This document shows positions 49,971 to 60,896 of a stretch of 64,000 nt of DNA, piece by piece. A program made the translations under genes and the position numbers. Location of the stretch: the NCBI GenBank assembly GCA_900457075.1, contig UGYN01000002.1:2480001-2544000 (forward strand). The letters are read 5' to 3'. The notes under the pieces were generated by a model. It saw only the letters and a program-made list of their open reading frames with translations. It was not told where the DNA came from and did no database searches. Source of the stretch: Serratia quinivorans (GTDB lineage Bacteria; Pseudomonadota; Gammaproteobacteria; Enterobacterales; Enterobacteriaceae). Position 1 is the stretch's first letter. Each line of letters opens with the position of its first letter.

Positions 49971-50120
49971 TGCCTGCGTTCCGCCCTCCAAGCCTCCTCC
50001 AAATTCACTGCCCATGGCTCCAGAACTCCATCTAATTTTTTGAACAGAGGGAAGAGTTTTTTGCGCTTTCTTATTCTGCTGTCAGGACTAGACTGTAAAA
50101 AACATTGAGGAGAGTTGAAT

Positions 50121-50816
50121 ATGATTTATTTACGTAAGGCAGAAGATCGCGGTCATGCCAATCATGGTTGGCTGGACAGCTGGCACACCTTCTCATTTGC
50201 CAACTATCACGATCCTGATTTTATGGGTTTTTCGGCGCTGCGGGTGATCAACGAAGACGTGATTGACGCAGGGCAGGGTTTTGGCACCCACCCGCATAAA
50301 GACATGGAAATCCTGACCTACGTGCTGAGCGGCACGGTAGAACACCAGGACAGCATGGGCAATAAAGAGCAGATCCAGGCCGGTGAATTCCAGATCATGA
50401 GTGCCGGCACCGGAGTACGTCACTCCGAGTACAACGGCAATAGCGATCGTCCGTTGCACCTGTACCAGATTTGGATCATTCCCGATCGGGTCGGGCTGGA
50501 ACCGCGTTATGAGCAACGCATGTTTGATGCGCCACAGGGGCGCCAACTGGTGCTGTCGCCGGACGCACGTGAAGGTTCACTGAAGGTGTTCCAGGACATG
50601 ACGCTGTCCCGTTGGGCGTTAGGTAAAGACGAACTGGCGGAGTGCCCGATTGAAGCCGGACGTCGCGTGTGGATCCAGGTGGTACGCGGCAAGGTGACGG
50701 TCAACGGTCAACAGGCCGGCACCAGCGATGCTTTCGCGGTGTGGGATGAAACCGCACTGTCGATTAAGGCCGATGAAGACAGCGAAATCTTGCTGTTCGA
50801 TCTGCCGCCAGTCTGA
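50121..50816 (+). CDS. yhhW: Pirin-family protein YhhW
   Basis: A 231-residue bicupin, same length as E. coli YhhW, which has quercetin 2,3-dioxygenase activity in vitro. The metal-binding residues lie in GTHPHKDMEILTYV and GVRHSEYN. The ATG at 50121 gives MIYLRKAEDRGHANHGWLDS as in E. coli; the TTG six bases earlier is unlikely. GAGGAGAG precedes. Own terminator follows. Confidence 0.95.
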   Translation: MIYLRKAEDRGHANHGWLDSWHTFSFANYHDPDFMGFSALRVINEDVIDAGQGFGTHPHKDMEILTYVLSGTVEHQDSMGNKEQIQAGEFQIMSAGTGVRHSEYNGNSDRPLHLYQIWIIPDRVGLEPRYEQRMFDAPQGRQLVLSPDAREGSLKVFQDMTLSRWALGKDELAECPIEAGRRVWIQVVRGKVTVNGQQAGTSDAFAVWDETALSIKADEDSEILLFDLPPV

Positions 50817-50832
50817 TTAAGCGGTAAATATC

Positions 50833-50858
50833 AAGGGCTCACGCGGTGAGCCCTTTTT
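50833..50858 (+). terminator. Rho-independent terminator of yhhW
   Basis: AGGGCTCAC and GTGAGCCCT with a 3-base loop, then five T. Confidence 0.93.
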
Positions 50859-50947
50859 GCGTCGTACCTTCCAACAACCAACAATATCGGCCCCGGTTTT
50901 TTTTTGCTAAAATGAGCGCCCATTCACGGTTAGCCAGTTCATTGATA

Positions 50948-51943
50948 ATGAAGAAAAAACGGCCGGTACTCCAAGATGTTGCAGACAAGGTTGGCGTGAC
51001 CAAGATGACGGTGAGCCGTTATCTGCGTAATCCCGATCAGGTTTCTGCCGTCTTGCAGCAAAAAATTGCCGTCGCGCTTGATGAGCTGGGCTACATTCCC
51101 AACCGTGCGCCGGATATCCTTTCCAACTCCACCAGCCGCGCCATTGGCGTCCTGCTGCCGTCGCTGACCAACCAGGTGTTTGCCGAAGTATTGCGCGGCA
51201 TCGAGAGCGTCACCGATGCGCACAATTACCAGACCATGCTGGCGCACTACGGCTATTTGCCGGAGCGTGAAGAACAGCGCCTGACCTCGTTGCTGTCTTA
51301 CAATATTGATGGACTGATCCTGTCTGAACGTCACCATACGCCACGTACCATGAAAATGATCGAGGTTGCGGGTATCCCGGTCGTCGAGCTGATGGACTGC
51401 GTTTCGCCCTGTATCGATCTGGCGGTAGGTTTCAATAACTTTGAGGCCGCACGCCAGATGACCCAGCAAATCATCGCGCACGGCCATCGCCACGTGGTGT
51501 ATTTCGGCGCGCGTCAGGATGAACGTACCATTATCAAACAGCAGGGCTATGAACAGGCGATGCGTGAATCCGGTCTGCAGCCGTACAGCGTGATGACGGC
51601 GCGTTCGTCTTCTTATTCCGCCGGGGGAGAACTGCTGCGTCAGGCGCAACGCGACTACCCGCAGATTGACAGTATTTTCTGCACCAACGATGACCTGGCA
51701 ATAGGGGCTACCTTCGAGTGCCAGCGGCAGGGGCTGTCGATCCCCAACGATATGGCGATTGCCGGTTTCCACGGCCACGATATCGGTCAGGTGATGGTGC
51801 CGAAGCTGGCCAGCGTGTTGACGCCGCGTGAACGCATGGGGCAAATCGGCGCCGAACGTCTGTTGGCCCGACTGCGGGGTGAAACGGTCAGCCCGCGCAT
51901 GGTGGACGTCGGTTTCACCGTGATCCCCGGTGGCAGTATCTGA
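50948..51943 (+). CDS. gntR: Gluconate operon repressor GntR
   Basis: A 331-residue LacI-family repressor, exactly the E. coli length. The helix-turn-helix reads LQDVADKVGVTKMTVSRYLR. The effector domain carries AIGVLLPSLTNQVFAEVLRG and the C-terminal PRMVDVGFTVIPGGSI. The ATG at 50948 gives MKKKRPVLQDV; the frame open from 50846 lies across the promoter. Gluconate is the inducer in E. coli. It lies upstream of gntT and gntK, with a palindromic operator before gntT. Confidence 0.96.
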   Translation: MKKKRPVLQDVADKVGVTKMTVSRYLRNPDQVSAVLQQKIAVALDELGYIPNRAPDILSNSTSRAIGVLLPSLTNQVFAEVLRGIESVTDAHNYQTMLAHYGYLPEREEQRLTSLLSYNIDGLILSERHHTPRTMKMIEVAGIPVVELMDCVSPCIDLAVGFNNFEAARQMTQQIIAHGHRHVVYFGARQDERTIIKQQGYEQAMRESGLQPYSVMTARSSSYSAGGELLRQAQRDYPQIDSIFCTNDDLAIGATFECQRQGLSIPNDMAIAGFHGHDIGQVMVPKLASVLTPRERMGQIGAERLLARLRGETVSPRMVDVGFTVIPGGSI

Positions 51944-52285
51944 TCGGTTTTAAGTCTTTGTTTGAGCCATTTTAATTCTGGAACCGCGCTGCTTGGCGCG
52001 TTTTCATTTCCCTCTGTAAGCCTGCCCCCTGTTACCCCCATAAGTTTGATCTCTATCCCAGAACGGGAATTTTAGCCCATTACCCGGTTCCGGCGATCGG
52101 GTTGTTACCGGTATCATGATACCGGTAACAATGAGTGTGCGGTGATATTGATCGCGATAGAACCTTTGCCTCAGCACCACCTACAGCTCGTCTTCTAACA
52201 CCGGGAAGAGCCTAAAAATACAACAAACGCGCGCTTTACGATCTATCGTAAAGAGGGTCTGCGATAAAAAGGTTGGAGAAAAATT
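51944..52285. promoter_or_regulatory. Regulatory region gntR-gntT
   Basis: A 342-bp gap without a gene. It contains a 30-bp perfect palindrome at 52102-52131 and a leader hairpin TTTACGAT-CT-ATCGTAAA at 52235-52252, 33 bp before gntT. Confidence 0.6.
52102..52131. promoter_or_regulatory. Double GntR operator candidate, 30-bp perfect palindrome
   Basis: The left half TTGTTACCGGTATCAT and the right half ATGATACCGGTAACAA are exact reverse complements and share two central bases. Each half is itself near the GntR operator form GTTACCGGTAAC, so two operators may be fused back to back. It lies about 155 bp upstream of gntT. Confidence 0.75.
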
Positions 52286-53602
52286 ATGCCATTAGTGATT
52301 GTTGCAGGCGGCGTAGCGCTGCTGCTGCTGCTGATGATTCGCTTTAAGCTGAACGGCTTTATCTCTCTGATTCTGGTTGCTCTGGCGGTCGGGATCACCC
52401 AGGGGATGCCGGTCGATAAAGTGATCGGCTCCATCAAGGCCGGCGTTGGCGGCACGCTGGGCAGTCTGGCGTTGATCATGGGTTTTGGTGCCATGCTCGG
52501 CAAGCTGCTGGCGGACTGCGGCGGTGCCCAGCGCATCGCCACTACGCTTATAGAAAAGTTCGGTAAAAAACACATTCAGTGGGCAGTGGTGCTGACGGGC
52601 TTTACCGTCGGCTTCGCGCTGTTCTATGAGGTGGGTTTCGTGCTGTTGCTGCCGCTGGTATTCAGTATCGCCGCTTCCGCGCGCGTTCCTCTGCTGTATG
52701 TCGGTGTGCCAATGGCGGCTGCGCTGTCGGTAACCCACGGTTTCCTGCCGCCGCACCCTGGCCCAACGGCGATCGCCACCATCTTCCATGCCGATATGGG
52801 TAAAACCCTGCTGTACGGTACGCTGCTGGCTATCCCGACGGTGATCCTGGCCGGTCCGGTTTATGCCCGCTTCCTGAAAGGTATCGACAAGCCGGTACCG
52901 GAAGGCCTGTATAACCCAAAAATCTTCACCGAAGCGGAAATGCCAAGCTTTGGTATCAGCGTGGCAACCTCTCTGGTGCCGGTGATCCTGATGGCGCTGC
53001 GCGCGGTAGCCGAAATGGTGTTGCCGAAGGGGCATAGCCTGTTGCGCTTTGCCGAGTTCTTCGGTGATCCGGTAATGGCGACGCTGATTGCGGTGCTGAT
53101 TGCTATCTTCACCTTTGGCCTGAACCGTGGCCGCACCATGGATGAAGTGATGGGCACCATCACCGACTCCATCAAGATTATCGCCATGATGCTGTTGATC
53201 ATCGGCGGTGGCGGCGCGTTCAAGCAGGTGCTGGTCGACAGCGGCGTAGAGAAATATATTGCCGCCCTGATGGAAGGCAGTAACGTCTCGCCGATCCTGT
53301 TGGCCTGGTCGATTGCCGCCGCACTGCGTTTGGCACTGGGTTCGGCTACCGTGGCGGCGATTACCGCCGGGGGTATTGTTGCTCCGCTGATCGCCACTAC
53401 CGGTGCCAGTCCGGAACTGATGGTGATCGCGGTCGGTTCAGGCAGCGTGATTTTCTCTCACGTCAATGACCCGGGTTTCTGGCTGTTCAAGGAGTACTTC
53501 AACCTGAGCATCATGGAAACCATTAAATCCTGGTCGGTGCTGGAAACCATCATTTCAGTCTGTGGTTTGGTAGGTTGCCTACTGCTGGCGACGGTCGTCT
53601 AA
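52286..53602 (+). CDS. gntT: High-affinity gluconate:proton symporter GntT
   Basis: A 438-residue inner-membrane GntP-family transporter, the length of E. coli GntT and closer to it than to GntU by the start MPLVIVAGGVALLLLLMIRF. Family stretches include GVGGTLGSLALIMGFGAMLG, SVTHGFLPPHPGPTAIAT and the C-terminal SGSVIFSHVNDPGFWLFKEY. It sits between gntR and gntK, where E. coli K-12 has gntU after gntK. Confidence 0.95.
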   Translation: MPLVIVAGGVALLLLLMIRFKLNGFISLILVALAVGITQGMPVDKVIGSIKAGVGGTLGSLALIMGFGAMLGKLLADCGGAQRIATTLIEKFGKKHIQWAVVLTGFTVGFALFYEVGFVLLLPLVFSIAASARVPLLYVGVPMAAALSVTHGFLPPHPGPTAIATIFHADMGKTLLYGTLLAIPTVILAGPVYARFLKGIDKPVPEGLYNPKIFTEAEMPSFGISVATSLVPVILMALRAVAEMVLPKGHSLLRFAEFFGDPVMATLIAVLIAIFTFGLNRGRTMDEVMGTITDSIKIIAMMLLIIGGGGAFKQVLVDSGVEKYIAALMEGSNVSPILLAWSIAAALRLALGSATVAAITAGGIVAPLIATTGASPELMVIAVGSGSVIFSHVNDPGFWLFKEYFNLSIMETIKSWSVLETIISVCGLVGCLLLATVV

Positions 53603-53611
53603 AATACTGAG

Positions 53612-53646
53612 GTTTCCGGCACCTTGGCGGTGTCGGAAACTATTTT
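53612..53646 (+). terminator. Partial terminator between gntT and gntK
   Basis: GTTTCCG-GCACC pairs with GGTGT-CGGAAAC, including one G-U pair, followed by TATTTT. It may reduce read-through into gntK. A second hairpin GATGACGCT-GCC-AGCGTCATC is at 53664-53684. Confidence 0.6.
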
Positions 53647-53706
53647 GAGTTTGGGGCGCATTTGATGACGCTGCCAGCGTCATCTGATCCCATAAGGGCA
53701 TGACAT

Positions 53707-54234
53707 ATGAGCAATCCACAGCACCACGTATTTATTTTGATGGGCGTTTCCGGCAGCGGAAAATCCGCCGTGGCCAACGCCGTTGCCCATGAGGCCAATG
53801 CCGCCATGCTGGACGGCGACTACCTGCACCCGCGTGCCAACATCAATAAAATGGCCGCCGGGCATGCATTGGATGATAACGATCGTGCCCCGTGGCTGGC
53901 GGCGTTGAATGACGCGATTTTTGCCATGGAGCGCACCAACGATGTTTCGCTGCTGGTCTGTTCGGCGCTGAAAAAGAGCTATCGTGACCGTCTGCGCGAA
54001 GGTAACCGCAACCTGCATTTCATCTATCTGAAGGGTGACAAGGCGGTGATTGAAGAGCGCCTGAAGCAGCGTAAGGGCCATTTCTTCAAGCCGCAGATGT
54101 TGGTTTCCCAATTCGCTACTTTAGAAGAGCCGAACGAGCAAGAACAAGACGTGCAGGCGATCGAGATTGACCAGCCGCTGGACGGCGTGGTGGCCGATAC
54201 CCTGGCCTATATTCGTCGTGTTGCAGCCCAGTAA
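53707..54234 (+). CDS. gntK: Gluconokinase
   Basis: A 175-residue P-loop kinase making 6-phosphogluconate from gluconate. The P-loop is ILMGVSGSGKSAVANAV; DGDYLHPRANINKMAAGHAL and VCSALKKSYRDRLRE follow. It is downstream of gntT by 104 bp. Its stop codon sits in the loop of a 9-bp hairpin (54223-54244). Confidence 0.95.
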   Translation: MSNPQHHVFILMGVSGSGKSAVANAVAHEANAAMLDGDYLHPRANINKMAAGHALDDNDRAPWLAALNDAIFAMERTNDVSLLVCSALKKSYRDRLREGNRNLHFIYLKGDKAVIEERLKQRKGHFFKPQMLVSQFATLEEPNEQEQDVQAIEIDQPLDGVVADTLAYIRRVAAQ

Positions 54235-54244
54235 GCTGGGCTGC
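54223..54244. repeat. Hairpin enclosing the gntK stop codon
   Basis: GCAGCCCAG-TAAG-CTGGGCTGC, with the stop TAA in the loop. No T run follows, so it may protect the mRNA end or slow release rather than terminate. Confidence 0.4.
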
Positions 54245-54282
54245 CGCCACTTCTCGGCGCCGCACTGGCGCCAGTAGCTTCA

Positions 54283-54876
54283 CTACAACTTCATGTAAGC
54301 TCTCACGCCGTCCAGGAACATCTGGGTCGATAGCATCACCAGAATCAGCCCCATCAGCCTTTCCAGCGCGCTCACCCCTTTGCTACCCAGCAGGCGCAGG
54401 AACAGGTTCGACATCAGCAAAATAGCGGCGGAAATCCCCCAGGCAATCAGCAGTGCCACCACCAGATATGAAATCTGGTTTGGATACTGGTGCGACAGCA
54501 GCATCAGCGAAGCCAGAATCGAAGGGCCGGCCACCAGCGGGATGGCCAGTGGCACCAGGAAAGGTTCTTCACCGGCGGAAAGCCCGCTGCTGTCACCCTC
54601 CTGCGAGGGGAAAATCATCTTGATGGCGATCAGGAACAGAATAATCCCGCCGGAAATGGATACGGTTTCGGTGCGCAGATTAAGGAACGCCAGAATTTTT
54701 TCACCGGCAAACAGGAAAATCAGCATCAACAGCAGGGCGATCAGCAGTTCACGGATCAACACCACCCGACGACGACGCGGCTCCAGGTGCTTGAGCACCG
54801 ACATGAAAATCGGCAAATTGCCCAGCGGATCCATGATTAAAAACAGCAACACCGTGACCGAAATCATCTCTGTCAT
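54283..54876 (-). CDS. yhgN: MarC-family membrane protein YhgN
   Basis: A 197-residue inner-membrane protein with six hydrophobic segments, same family and length as E. coli YhgN. The N-terminus LLFLIMDPLGNLPIFMSVLK and the middle PLAIPLVAGPSILASLMLLS are family signatures. Function unknown despite the old MarC name. Convergent with gntK and divergent from asd, as in E. coli. Confidence 0.94.
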   Translation of the reverse strand: MTEMISVTVLLFLIMDPLGNLPIFMSVLKHLEPRRRRVVLIRELLIALLLMLIFLFAGEKILAFLNLRTETVSISGGIILFLIAIKMIFPSQEGDSSGLSAGEEPFLVPLAIPLVAGPSILASLMLLSHQYPNQISYLVVALLIAWGISAAILLMSNLFLRLLGSKGVSALERLMGLILVMLSTQMFLDGVRAYMKL

Positions 54877-55114
54877 TACTACCTCTGAATCTGAAAAGTG
54901 CGTCGGTCATCCCGACCGCTTAATAACCTATACCCTATGACTTTCAAGTTACAGCCAGGCGACCAGCTCGCTCATCCCCAGGTATATAAGAAGGATTGCT
55001 GAGAATCGCTCACCCATCGAATAAATTCACTTTGCGCCTGCGCTGACATTTTGTAAGGTGGAGAGATATTGCACACAACTTATAGCAGTCATCCTCCAAG
55101 GCAGGACAGTCATT

Positions 55115-56218
55115 ATGAAAAACGTTGGTTTCATCGGTTGGCGCGGAATGGTCGGCTCCGTACTCATGCAACGCATGACACAAGAGCGTGATTTTGACGC
55201 CATTCGCCCGGTCTTTTTCTCCACCTCGCAACACGGCCAGGCGGCACCCACCTTCGGCGGCCAGCAGGGCACGTTGCAGGATGCTTACGATGTTGATGCG
55301 CTAAGCGCGCTCGACATTATTATTACCTGCCAGGGCGGCGATTATACCAACGAAATTTACCCAAAGCTGCGTGAAACCGGCTGGCAAGGGTACTGGATCG
55401 ACGCCGCTTCTTCTCTGCGCATGCAGGATGACGCGATCATCATCCTGGATCCGGTCAACCGTGACGTGATTCAGCAGGGCCTGGATAAAGGCATCAAGAC
55501 CTTTGTCGGCGGTAACTGCACCGTCAGCCTGATGCTGATGTCGCTGGGCGGCCTGTTCGCCAATGATCTGGTGGAGTGGGCATCCGTTGCGACTTATCAG
55601 GCGGCCTCCGGCGGTGGCGCGCGTCACATGCGTGAACTGCTGACTCAAATGGGCATGCTGCACGCCGACGTGGCGAAAGAGCTGCAGGACCCGGCTTCGG
55701 CGATTCTGGATATCGAGCGTAAGGTCACTGAGGCCACCCGCAGCGGCAAACTGCCGACCGATAACTTTGGCGTGCCGCTGGCCGGCAGCCTGATCCCCTG
55801 GATTGACAAGCAGCTCGATAACGGCCAGAGCCGTGAAGAGTGGAAAGGCCAGGCGGAGACCAACAAAATCCTGAACAGCGGCCTGGTGATCCCGGTCGAC
55901 GGTCTGTGCGTGCGCGTTGGCGCGCTGCGCTGCCATAGCCAGGCGTTTACCCTGAAGCTGAAAAAGGACGTTTCGCTGCCGGAAATCGAACAAATGCTGG
56001 CGACCCATAATGACTGGGTGCGGGTGATCCCGAACGACCGTGAACTGACCATGCGTGAACTGACGCCGGCAGCGGTCACCGGGACGCTGAACACTCCGGT
56101 CGGTCGCCTGCGCAAGCTGAATATGGGGCCGGAATACCTGTCTGCGTTCACCGTGGGTGACCAGTTGCTGTGGGGTGCGGCCGAGCCGCTGCGCCGCATG
56201 CTGCGCATCCTGCTGTAA
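55115..56218 (+). CDS. asd: Aspartate-semialdehyde dehydrogenase
   Basis: A 367-residue enzyme, the E. coli length. It makes aspartate semialdehyde for lysine, threonine, methionine and diaminopimelate. The start [20 protein letters not shown] and catalytic Cys135 in [15 protein letters not shown] are seen. The ATG at 55115 is preceded by GGACAG; a longer frame from 55058 lacks support. No lysine riboswitch was recognised in the leader. Confidence 0.97.
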   Translation: MKNVGFIGWRGMVGSVLMQRMTQERDFDAIRPVFFSTSQHGQAAPTFGGQQGTLQDAYDVDALSALDIIITCQGGDYTNEIYPKLRETGWQGYWIDAASSLRMQDDAIIILDPVNRDVIQQGLDKGIKTFVGGNCTVSLMLMSLGGLFANDLVEWASVATYQAASGGGARHMRELLTQMGMLHADVAKELQDPASAILDIERKVTEATRSGKLPTDNFGVPLAGSLIPWIDKQLDNGQSREEWKGQAETNKILNSGLVIPVDGLCVRVGALRCHSQAFTLKLKKDVSLPEIEQMLATHNDWVRVIPNDRELTMRELTPAAVTGTLNTPVGRLRKLNMGPEYLSAFTVGDQLLWGAAEPLRRMLRILL

Positions 56219-56716
56219 ACCTGAACTGTACTTCCCGGGGGCTGACCTCTTTTGGCCCCCAAAAGCCTTATTTTCTTCCTTTTTCTTCGTTTCTGCGCGC
56301 TATGGACCAAATCGCTGCAAAGGGGGAAAAGCACACAAGTCATCAGCACTTCTCCACGCGGGCAGCAGCGCAAAGACGCTGTCAGGCTGGCAGTTTTCTT
56401 AATGAAGAGTTTTCCTTGCTAATGGGCAATGTTTTTAACCGGCATTGGCTATGCTTAAAGGGCTGGCGGATACATTTTCACCAGCGCTAAAAATAAGCAT
56501 AAAGAGCGGAATTCGGGCCGGGAAGGTGAGAATTGATCAATAACCGACCGCAATCACGCTTTAGATACCGAATGAATTGCATGATAACCAAAACGGCTAT
56601 GGATTTAAGCGTTACGCCCGGTGGATCTCAAGGTGCAGCCATTTCGCTGCAACCTGAAAGACGATGAGCTTACGCGGCCCCTTATAAATCATGCTCTTAA
56701 TCTTAGGAAGAAGACT
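56219..56716. promoter_or_regulatory. Region between asd and glgB
   Basis: A 498-bp gap. It starts with a GGGGGC...GCCCCC hairpin at 56237-56260 that may end asd transcription. The rest should hold the glg promoter; no convincing CRP site or -10/-35 pair was seen. No gene recognised. Confidence 0.45.
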
Positions 56717-58902
56717 ATGCCTGTACTTCCCGATCGTGACGTGATTGATCAGCTTTTCTCCGGCAATTCTGCCGACCCCTTTTCTCTGCTGGGTATGCAT
56801 GCGGCCGATAACGGCCTGCAGGTGCGTGCGCTATTGCCTGATGCCAGCGAAGTCTGGCTGCTGGAGCAGCAAACCGGCCGCGTCTGGTGCAGCTAAACTG
56901 CGATGATGCGCGCGGCTTTTTCAGCGCCACGGTACCGCGTCGCAAAACCCCGTTCCGCTATCAATTCGAAGTTCGCTGGCAGGATCATCAGCAGATCGTC
57001 GAGGATCCCTACCGTTTCGGCACCCTGCTGCAGGATATTGACAGTTGGTTGCTGGCCGAAGGCACCCATTTGCGTCCTTATGAACGTCTGGGGGCACACC
57101 TCAGTACGCTTGATGACGTCGAAGGCGTCAGCTTTGCCGTCTGGGCGCCGAATGCCCAGCGCGTCTCGGTGGTTGGCGAGTTTAACTTCTGGGACGGCCG
57201 CCGCCATCCGATGCGCCTGCGGCGTGAAAACGGGATTTGGGAGCTGTTCCTGCCGGGGGTGAAAGCCGGGCAATTGTACAAGTACGAAATTATAGACTGC
57301 TATGGCAATACCCAGTTGAAGGCTGATCCTTACGCCTTCGAGGCGCAAATGCGGCCGGATACCGCGTCGCTGGTGACGCCACTGCCTGAGGTGGTGGAAA
57401 ACACCCCGCAACGCCAGCGGGCCAATGATTTTGACCGACCGATTTCGATCTACGAGGTGCATCTTGGCTCGTGGCGGCGTCACACCGACGATAATTTCTG
57501 GCTCAGCTATGGCGAACTGGCCGTGCAGCTGATTGATTACGTCAAGGACATGGGGTTCACCCATATCGAGCTGCTGCCGATTAACGAGCATCCGTTTGAC
57601 GGCAGCTGGGGCTATCAGCCGTTGGGGTTGTATGCCCCGACCCGGCGTTTCGGCACCCCGGCCGACTTTAAAGATTTTGTCGCGGCGGCGCACCGGGCGG
57701 GCATCAACGTGATCCTGGACTGGGTGCCGGGGCATTTCCCCAGCGATGCCTATGGCCTGGCGAATTTCGACGGCACCGCGCTGTATGAATACGCCGACCC
57801 GCGCGAAGGCTTCCATCAGGACTGGAATACCCTGATTTACAACTATGGCCGCCATGAGGTGCGCAACTATCTGGCGGGTAATGCCCTTTACTGGTTGGAA
57901 CGCTATGGCATCGACGCATTGCGTGTCGATGCGGTGGCTTCGATGATTTACCGCGATTACAGCCGTGCCGAAGGCGAATGGGTACCGAACTACTACGGTG
58001 GCAACGAAAATCTGGAAGCCATTGCCTTCCTGCGTTACACCAACCAGAGCGTCGGCAAGGAGCGGCCCGGTGCGGTGACGCTGGCGGAAGAGTCCACCGA
58101 TTACCCAGGGGTAACGCTGCCGCCGGAATCTAACGGGCTGGGGTTCCACTACAAATGGAACCTGGGTTGGATGCACGACACGCTCAACTACATGCAATGC
58201 GACCCGGTACACCGCAAGTATCATCACAATCAGATGACCTTCGGCATGTTGTACGCCTACACCGAAAACTTTGTGCTGCCGATTTCCCATGACGAGGTGG
58301 TGCACGGCAAGAAATCGATTCTCGACCGCATGCCCGGCGACGCCTGGCAGAAGTTTGCCAACCTGCGTGCCTACTACGGCTTTATGTGGGCGCACCCGGG
58401 CAAAAAACTGCTGTTTATGGGCTGCGAGTTCGCCCAGGGGCGTGAATGGAACTTCGACAGCAGCCTCGACTGGCATCTGCTGGAAGGGCTGGACGGCTGG
58501 CATCACGGGGTGCAGCGGCTGGTGCGCGATCTTAACCATTGCTATCAACAGCAGGCACCGTTGTATGAGCGTGACTACCGGCCGGACGGTTTTGAGTGGC
58601 TGGTGGTGGACGACCATGACAATTCGGTGTTTGCCTTCGCCCGCTATGATGCGCATGGCAATGAGCTGATCGCTGTCAGCAACTTTACCCCGGTGCCACG
58701 TCACCACTATCGCATCGGAATTTCCCGCCCCGGTGAGTACCGGGAAATCCTCAATACCGACTCGCACCATTATCACGGCAGCAATACCGGCAACCAGGGG
58801 CGCGTGGTGTCCGAGCAGATAGGCAACCACGGCCGCGAGCATTCGATTAGCGTGACCGTACCGCCGCTGGCGACCATCTACCTGCTGCGGGAGGCGCAAT
58901 GA
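56717..58902 (+). pseudogene. glgB: 1,4-alpha-glucan branching enzyme, frameshifted as sequenced
   Basis: Glycogen branching enzyme of about 728 residues. The first part runs from the ATG at 56717 ([16 protein letters not shown]) to LLEQQTGR. One base is missing near 56876-56883, after which the frame continues [13 protein letters not shown]. The rest is intact: the catalytic Asp in [22 protein letters not shown] with the catalytic Glu, and [11 protein letters not shown] lost base in an otherwise complete core gene most likely is a sequence error. The stop overlaps glgX by ATGA. First gene of glgBXCAP. Confidence 0.92.
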
Positions 58903-60884
58903 CTGAGCTGACGCCCGGCATCGCCGCGCCTCTCGGGGCGCACTATGACGGTAACGGCATCAACTTTAGCCTGTATTCCGCCCATGCTACCGGGGTGGAG
59001 CTGTGCCTGTTTGACGAACAACAGCGTGAAGTTCGCCTGCCGCTGGCGACGCGCAGCGGTGATATTTGGCACGGTTATCTGCCGGGCGGCAAACCGGGCC
59101 AGCGTTATGGCTACCGGGTGCATGGCCCGTTTGATCCTGCGCAGGGGCTGCGTTTTAACCCCAATAAGCTGCTGCTGGATCCCGCCGCCCGCGCGGTCGA
59201 GGGGCCGGTGGCCGATGACCCCTACCTGCATGGTGGCTATGACCGGCCGGATCGGCATGACAGCGCCGAGCTGATGCCAAAGTGCGTGGTGATCGACGAA
59301 GCCTACGACTGGCAGGATGATTGCCCGCCGGCCACGCCGTGGGGCAAAACGGTGATCTACGAAGCGCATGTGCGCGGTCTGACCCTGCAACACCCGGATA
59401 TCCCGCAGGTGCTGCGTGGCAGTTTTGCCGCGCTCGGCCACCCGGTGATGATCGCCTACTTCAAGCGCCTTGGCATTACCGCGCTGGAACTGCTGCCGGT
59501 GCAGCAACACAGCTCCGAGCCGCGCCTGCAACGCCTCGGGTTGATTAATTACTGGGGCTATAACGTGCTGGCGCCCTATGCGCCGGATAACCGTTACTCC
59601 AGCCTGCGTACCGACATGACGCCGCTGCGCGAATTCCGCGACGTGGTGAAGGCGCTGCATAAGGCCGGGATTGAAGTGATCCTCGACGTGGTGTTCAACC
59701 ACAGCGCCGAGCTGGATACCGACGGGCCGACGCTGTCGCTGCGTGGCATCGATAACCCGGGCTATTACTGGCTCACTCCTGAGGGAGGCTACGTGAACGA
59801 TACCGGCTGCGGTAACACGCTGCGGCTTGATCAACCACAGGGCGTGGCCTGGGTGATGGACTGCCTGCGTTTTTGGGTGGGTGAGTGTCACGTAGACGGC
59901 TTCCGCTTTGATCTGGGTAGCGTGCTCGGCCGCACGCCGGCGTTCGATCGCGACGCGCCGCTGTTCCAGGCGATGCTGGCCGACGACCTGCTGTCGCGCT
60001 GCAAGTTGATTGCCGAACCCTGGGATATTGGTCCCGGCGGCTATCAGGTGGGTGAGTTTCCCGGTCGTTTTGCCGAGTGGAACGACCATTACCGGGACGA
60101 TATGCGCCGCTTCTGGCTGCAGGGCGATATTTCGCTCGGTCAGTTCGCCCAGCGTTTTGCCGCTTCCAGTGACCTGTTCAACCAACGCGGGCGTGCGCCG
60201 TACGCCAGCATCAACATGCTGACCGCTCATGACGGTTTTACCCTGCAGGATCTGGTCAGCTTTAGCCGTAAGCACAACCAACTGAACGGCGAAGGTAACC
60301 GCGACGGCAGCGACCGTAACTTTAGCAACAACCACGGTGTTGAAGGCCCGATAGCCGACGACGCCATTGTGCAACGCCGTAGGGCCAGCCGGCAGGCACT
60401 GCTTGCCACGTTATTGCTGTCCCAGGGAACGCCGATGCTGCTGGCCGGCGATGAACATGGACACAGCCAGCAGGGCAACAACAATGCTTATTGTCAGGAC
60501 AACGCTATCACCTGGCTCGACTGGGCCACGGCGGATGACTCACTCACCGCTTACACCGCCGCACTGATCCACCTGCGCCAACAAATTCCCGCCCTGCAGC
60601 ATGACCGCTGGTGGCAGGAGGGCGACGGTAACGTGCAGTGGCTGAACGCGCAGGGGCAATCGCTCAGCGCGCAACAGTGGGAGCAGGGAGATCTGCAGTT
60701 GCAGATCTGTCTGTCACAACGCTGGCTGGTGGTAGTGAACGCCACGCAGCAGGCGGTGGAGATGACGTTGCCTGCCGGCGATTGGCAGCTTGTCGCCCCC
60801 TTTACTCAGGAAGATTCGCGGGCGGTCTTACCCGCCTGGAACCAGGCTGCGCACTCGATTTGCGTGCTGGTCAAGAAAAAATAA
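58899..60884 (+). CDS. glgX: Glycogen debranching enzyme GlgX
   Basis: A 661-residue isoamylase-type GH13 enzyme that removes short branches left by phosphorylase. The N-terminal carbohydrate-binding part has [20 protein letters not shown]. Catalytic stretches are [26 protein letters not shown] with the nucleophile Asp, [14 protein letters not shown] with the Glu, and [13 protein letters not shown]. It overlaps glgB by 4 bp and precedes glgC by 12 bp. Confidence 0.96.
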   Translation: MTELTPGIAAPLGAHYDGNGINFSLYSAHATGVELCLFDEQQREVRLPLATRSGDIWHGYLPGGKPGQRYGYRVHGPFDPAQGLRFNPNKLLLDPAARAVEGPVADDPYLHGGYDRPDRHDSAELMPKCVVIDEAYDWQDDCPPATPWGKTVIYEAHVRGLTLQHPDIPQVLRGSFAALGHPVMIAYFKRLGITALELLPVQQHSSEPRLQRLGLINYWGYNVLAPYAPDNRYSSLRTDMTPLREFRDVVKALHKAGIEVILDVVFNHSAELDTDGPTLSLRGIDNPGYYWLTPEGGYVNDTGCGNTLRLDQPQGVAWVMDCLRFWVGECHVDGFRFDLGSVLGRTPAFDRDAPLFQAMLADDLLSRCKLIAEPWDIGPGGYQVGEFPGRFAEWNDHYRDDMRRFWLQGDISLGQFAQRFAASSDLFNQRGRAPYASINMLTAHDGFTLQDLVSFSRKHNQLNGEGNRDGSDRNFSNNHGVEGPIADDAIVQRRRASRQALLATLLLSQGTPMLLAGDEHGHSQQGNNNAYCQDNAITWLDWATADDSLTAYTAALIHLRQQIPALQHDRWWQEGDGNVQWLNAQGQSLSAQQWEQGDLQLQICLSQRWLVVVNATQQAVEMTLPAGDWQLVAPFTQEDSRAVLPAWNQAAHSICVLVKKK

Positions 60885-60896
60885 AAGGAGTCAGCT

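Noticed and set aside
55000..55114. Lysine riboswitch upstream of asd
   Set aside because: The leader is short and shows no folded structure or terminator of that type.
56893..58899. 668-codon open frame on the minus strand opposite glgB
   Set aside because: It mirrors the whole length of glgB, is rich in His, Val and Arg as expected from the reversed GC-rich codons, and has no recognisable protein features.
58878..60374. 498-codon open frame on the minus strand opposite glgX
   Set aside because: It is a codon-bias shadow of glgX without its own ribosome binding site or motifs.
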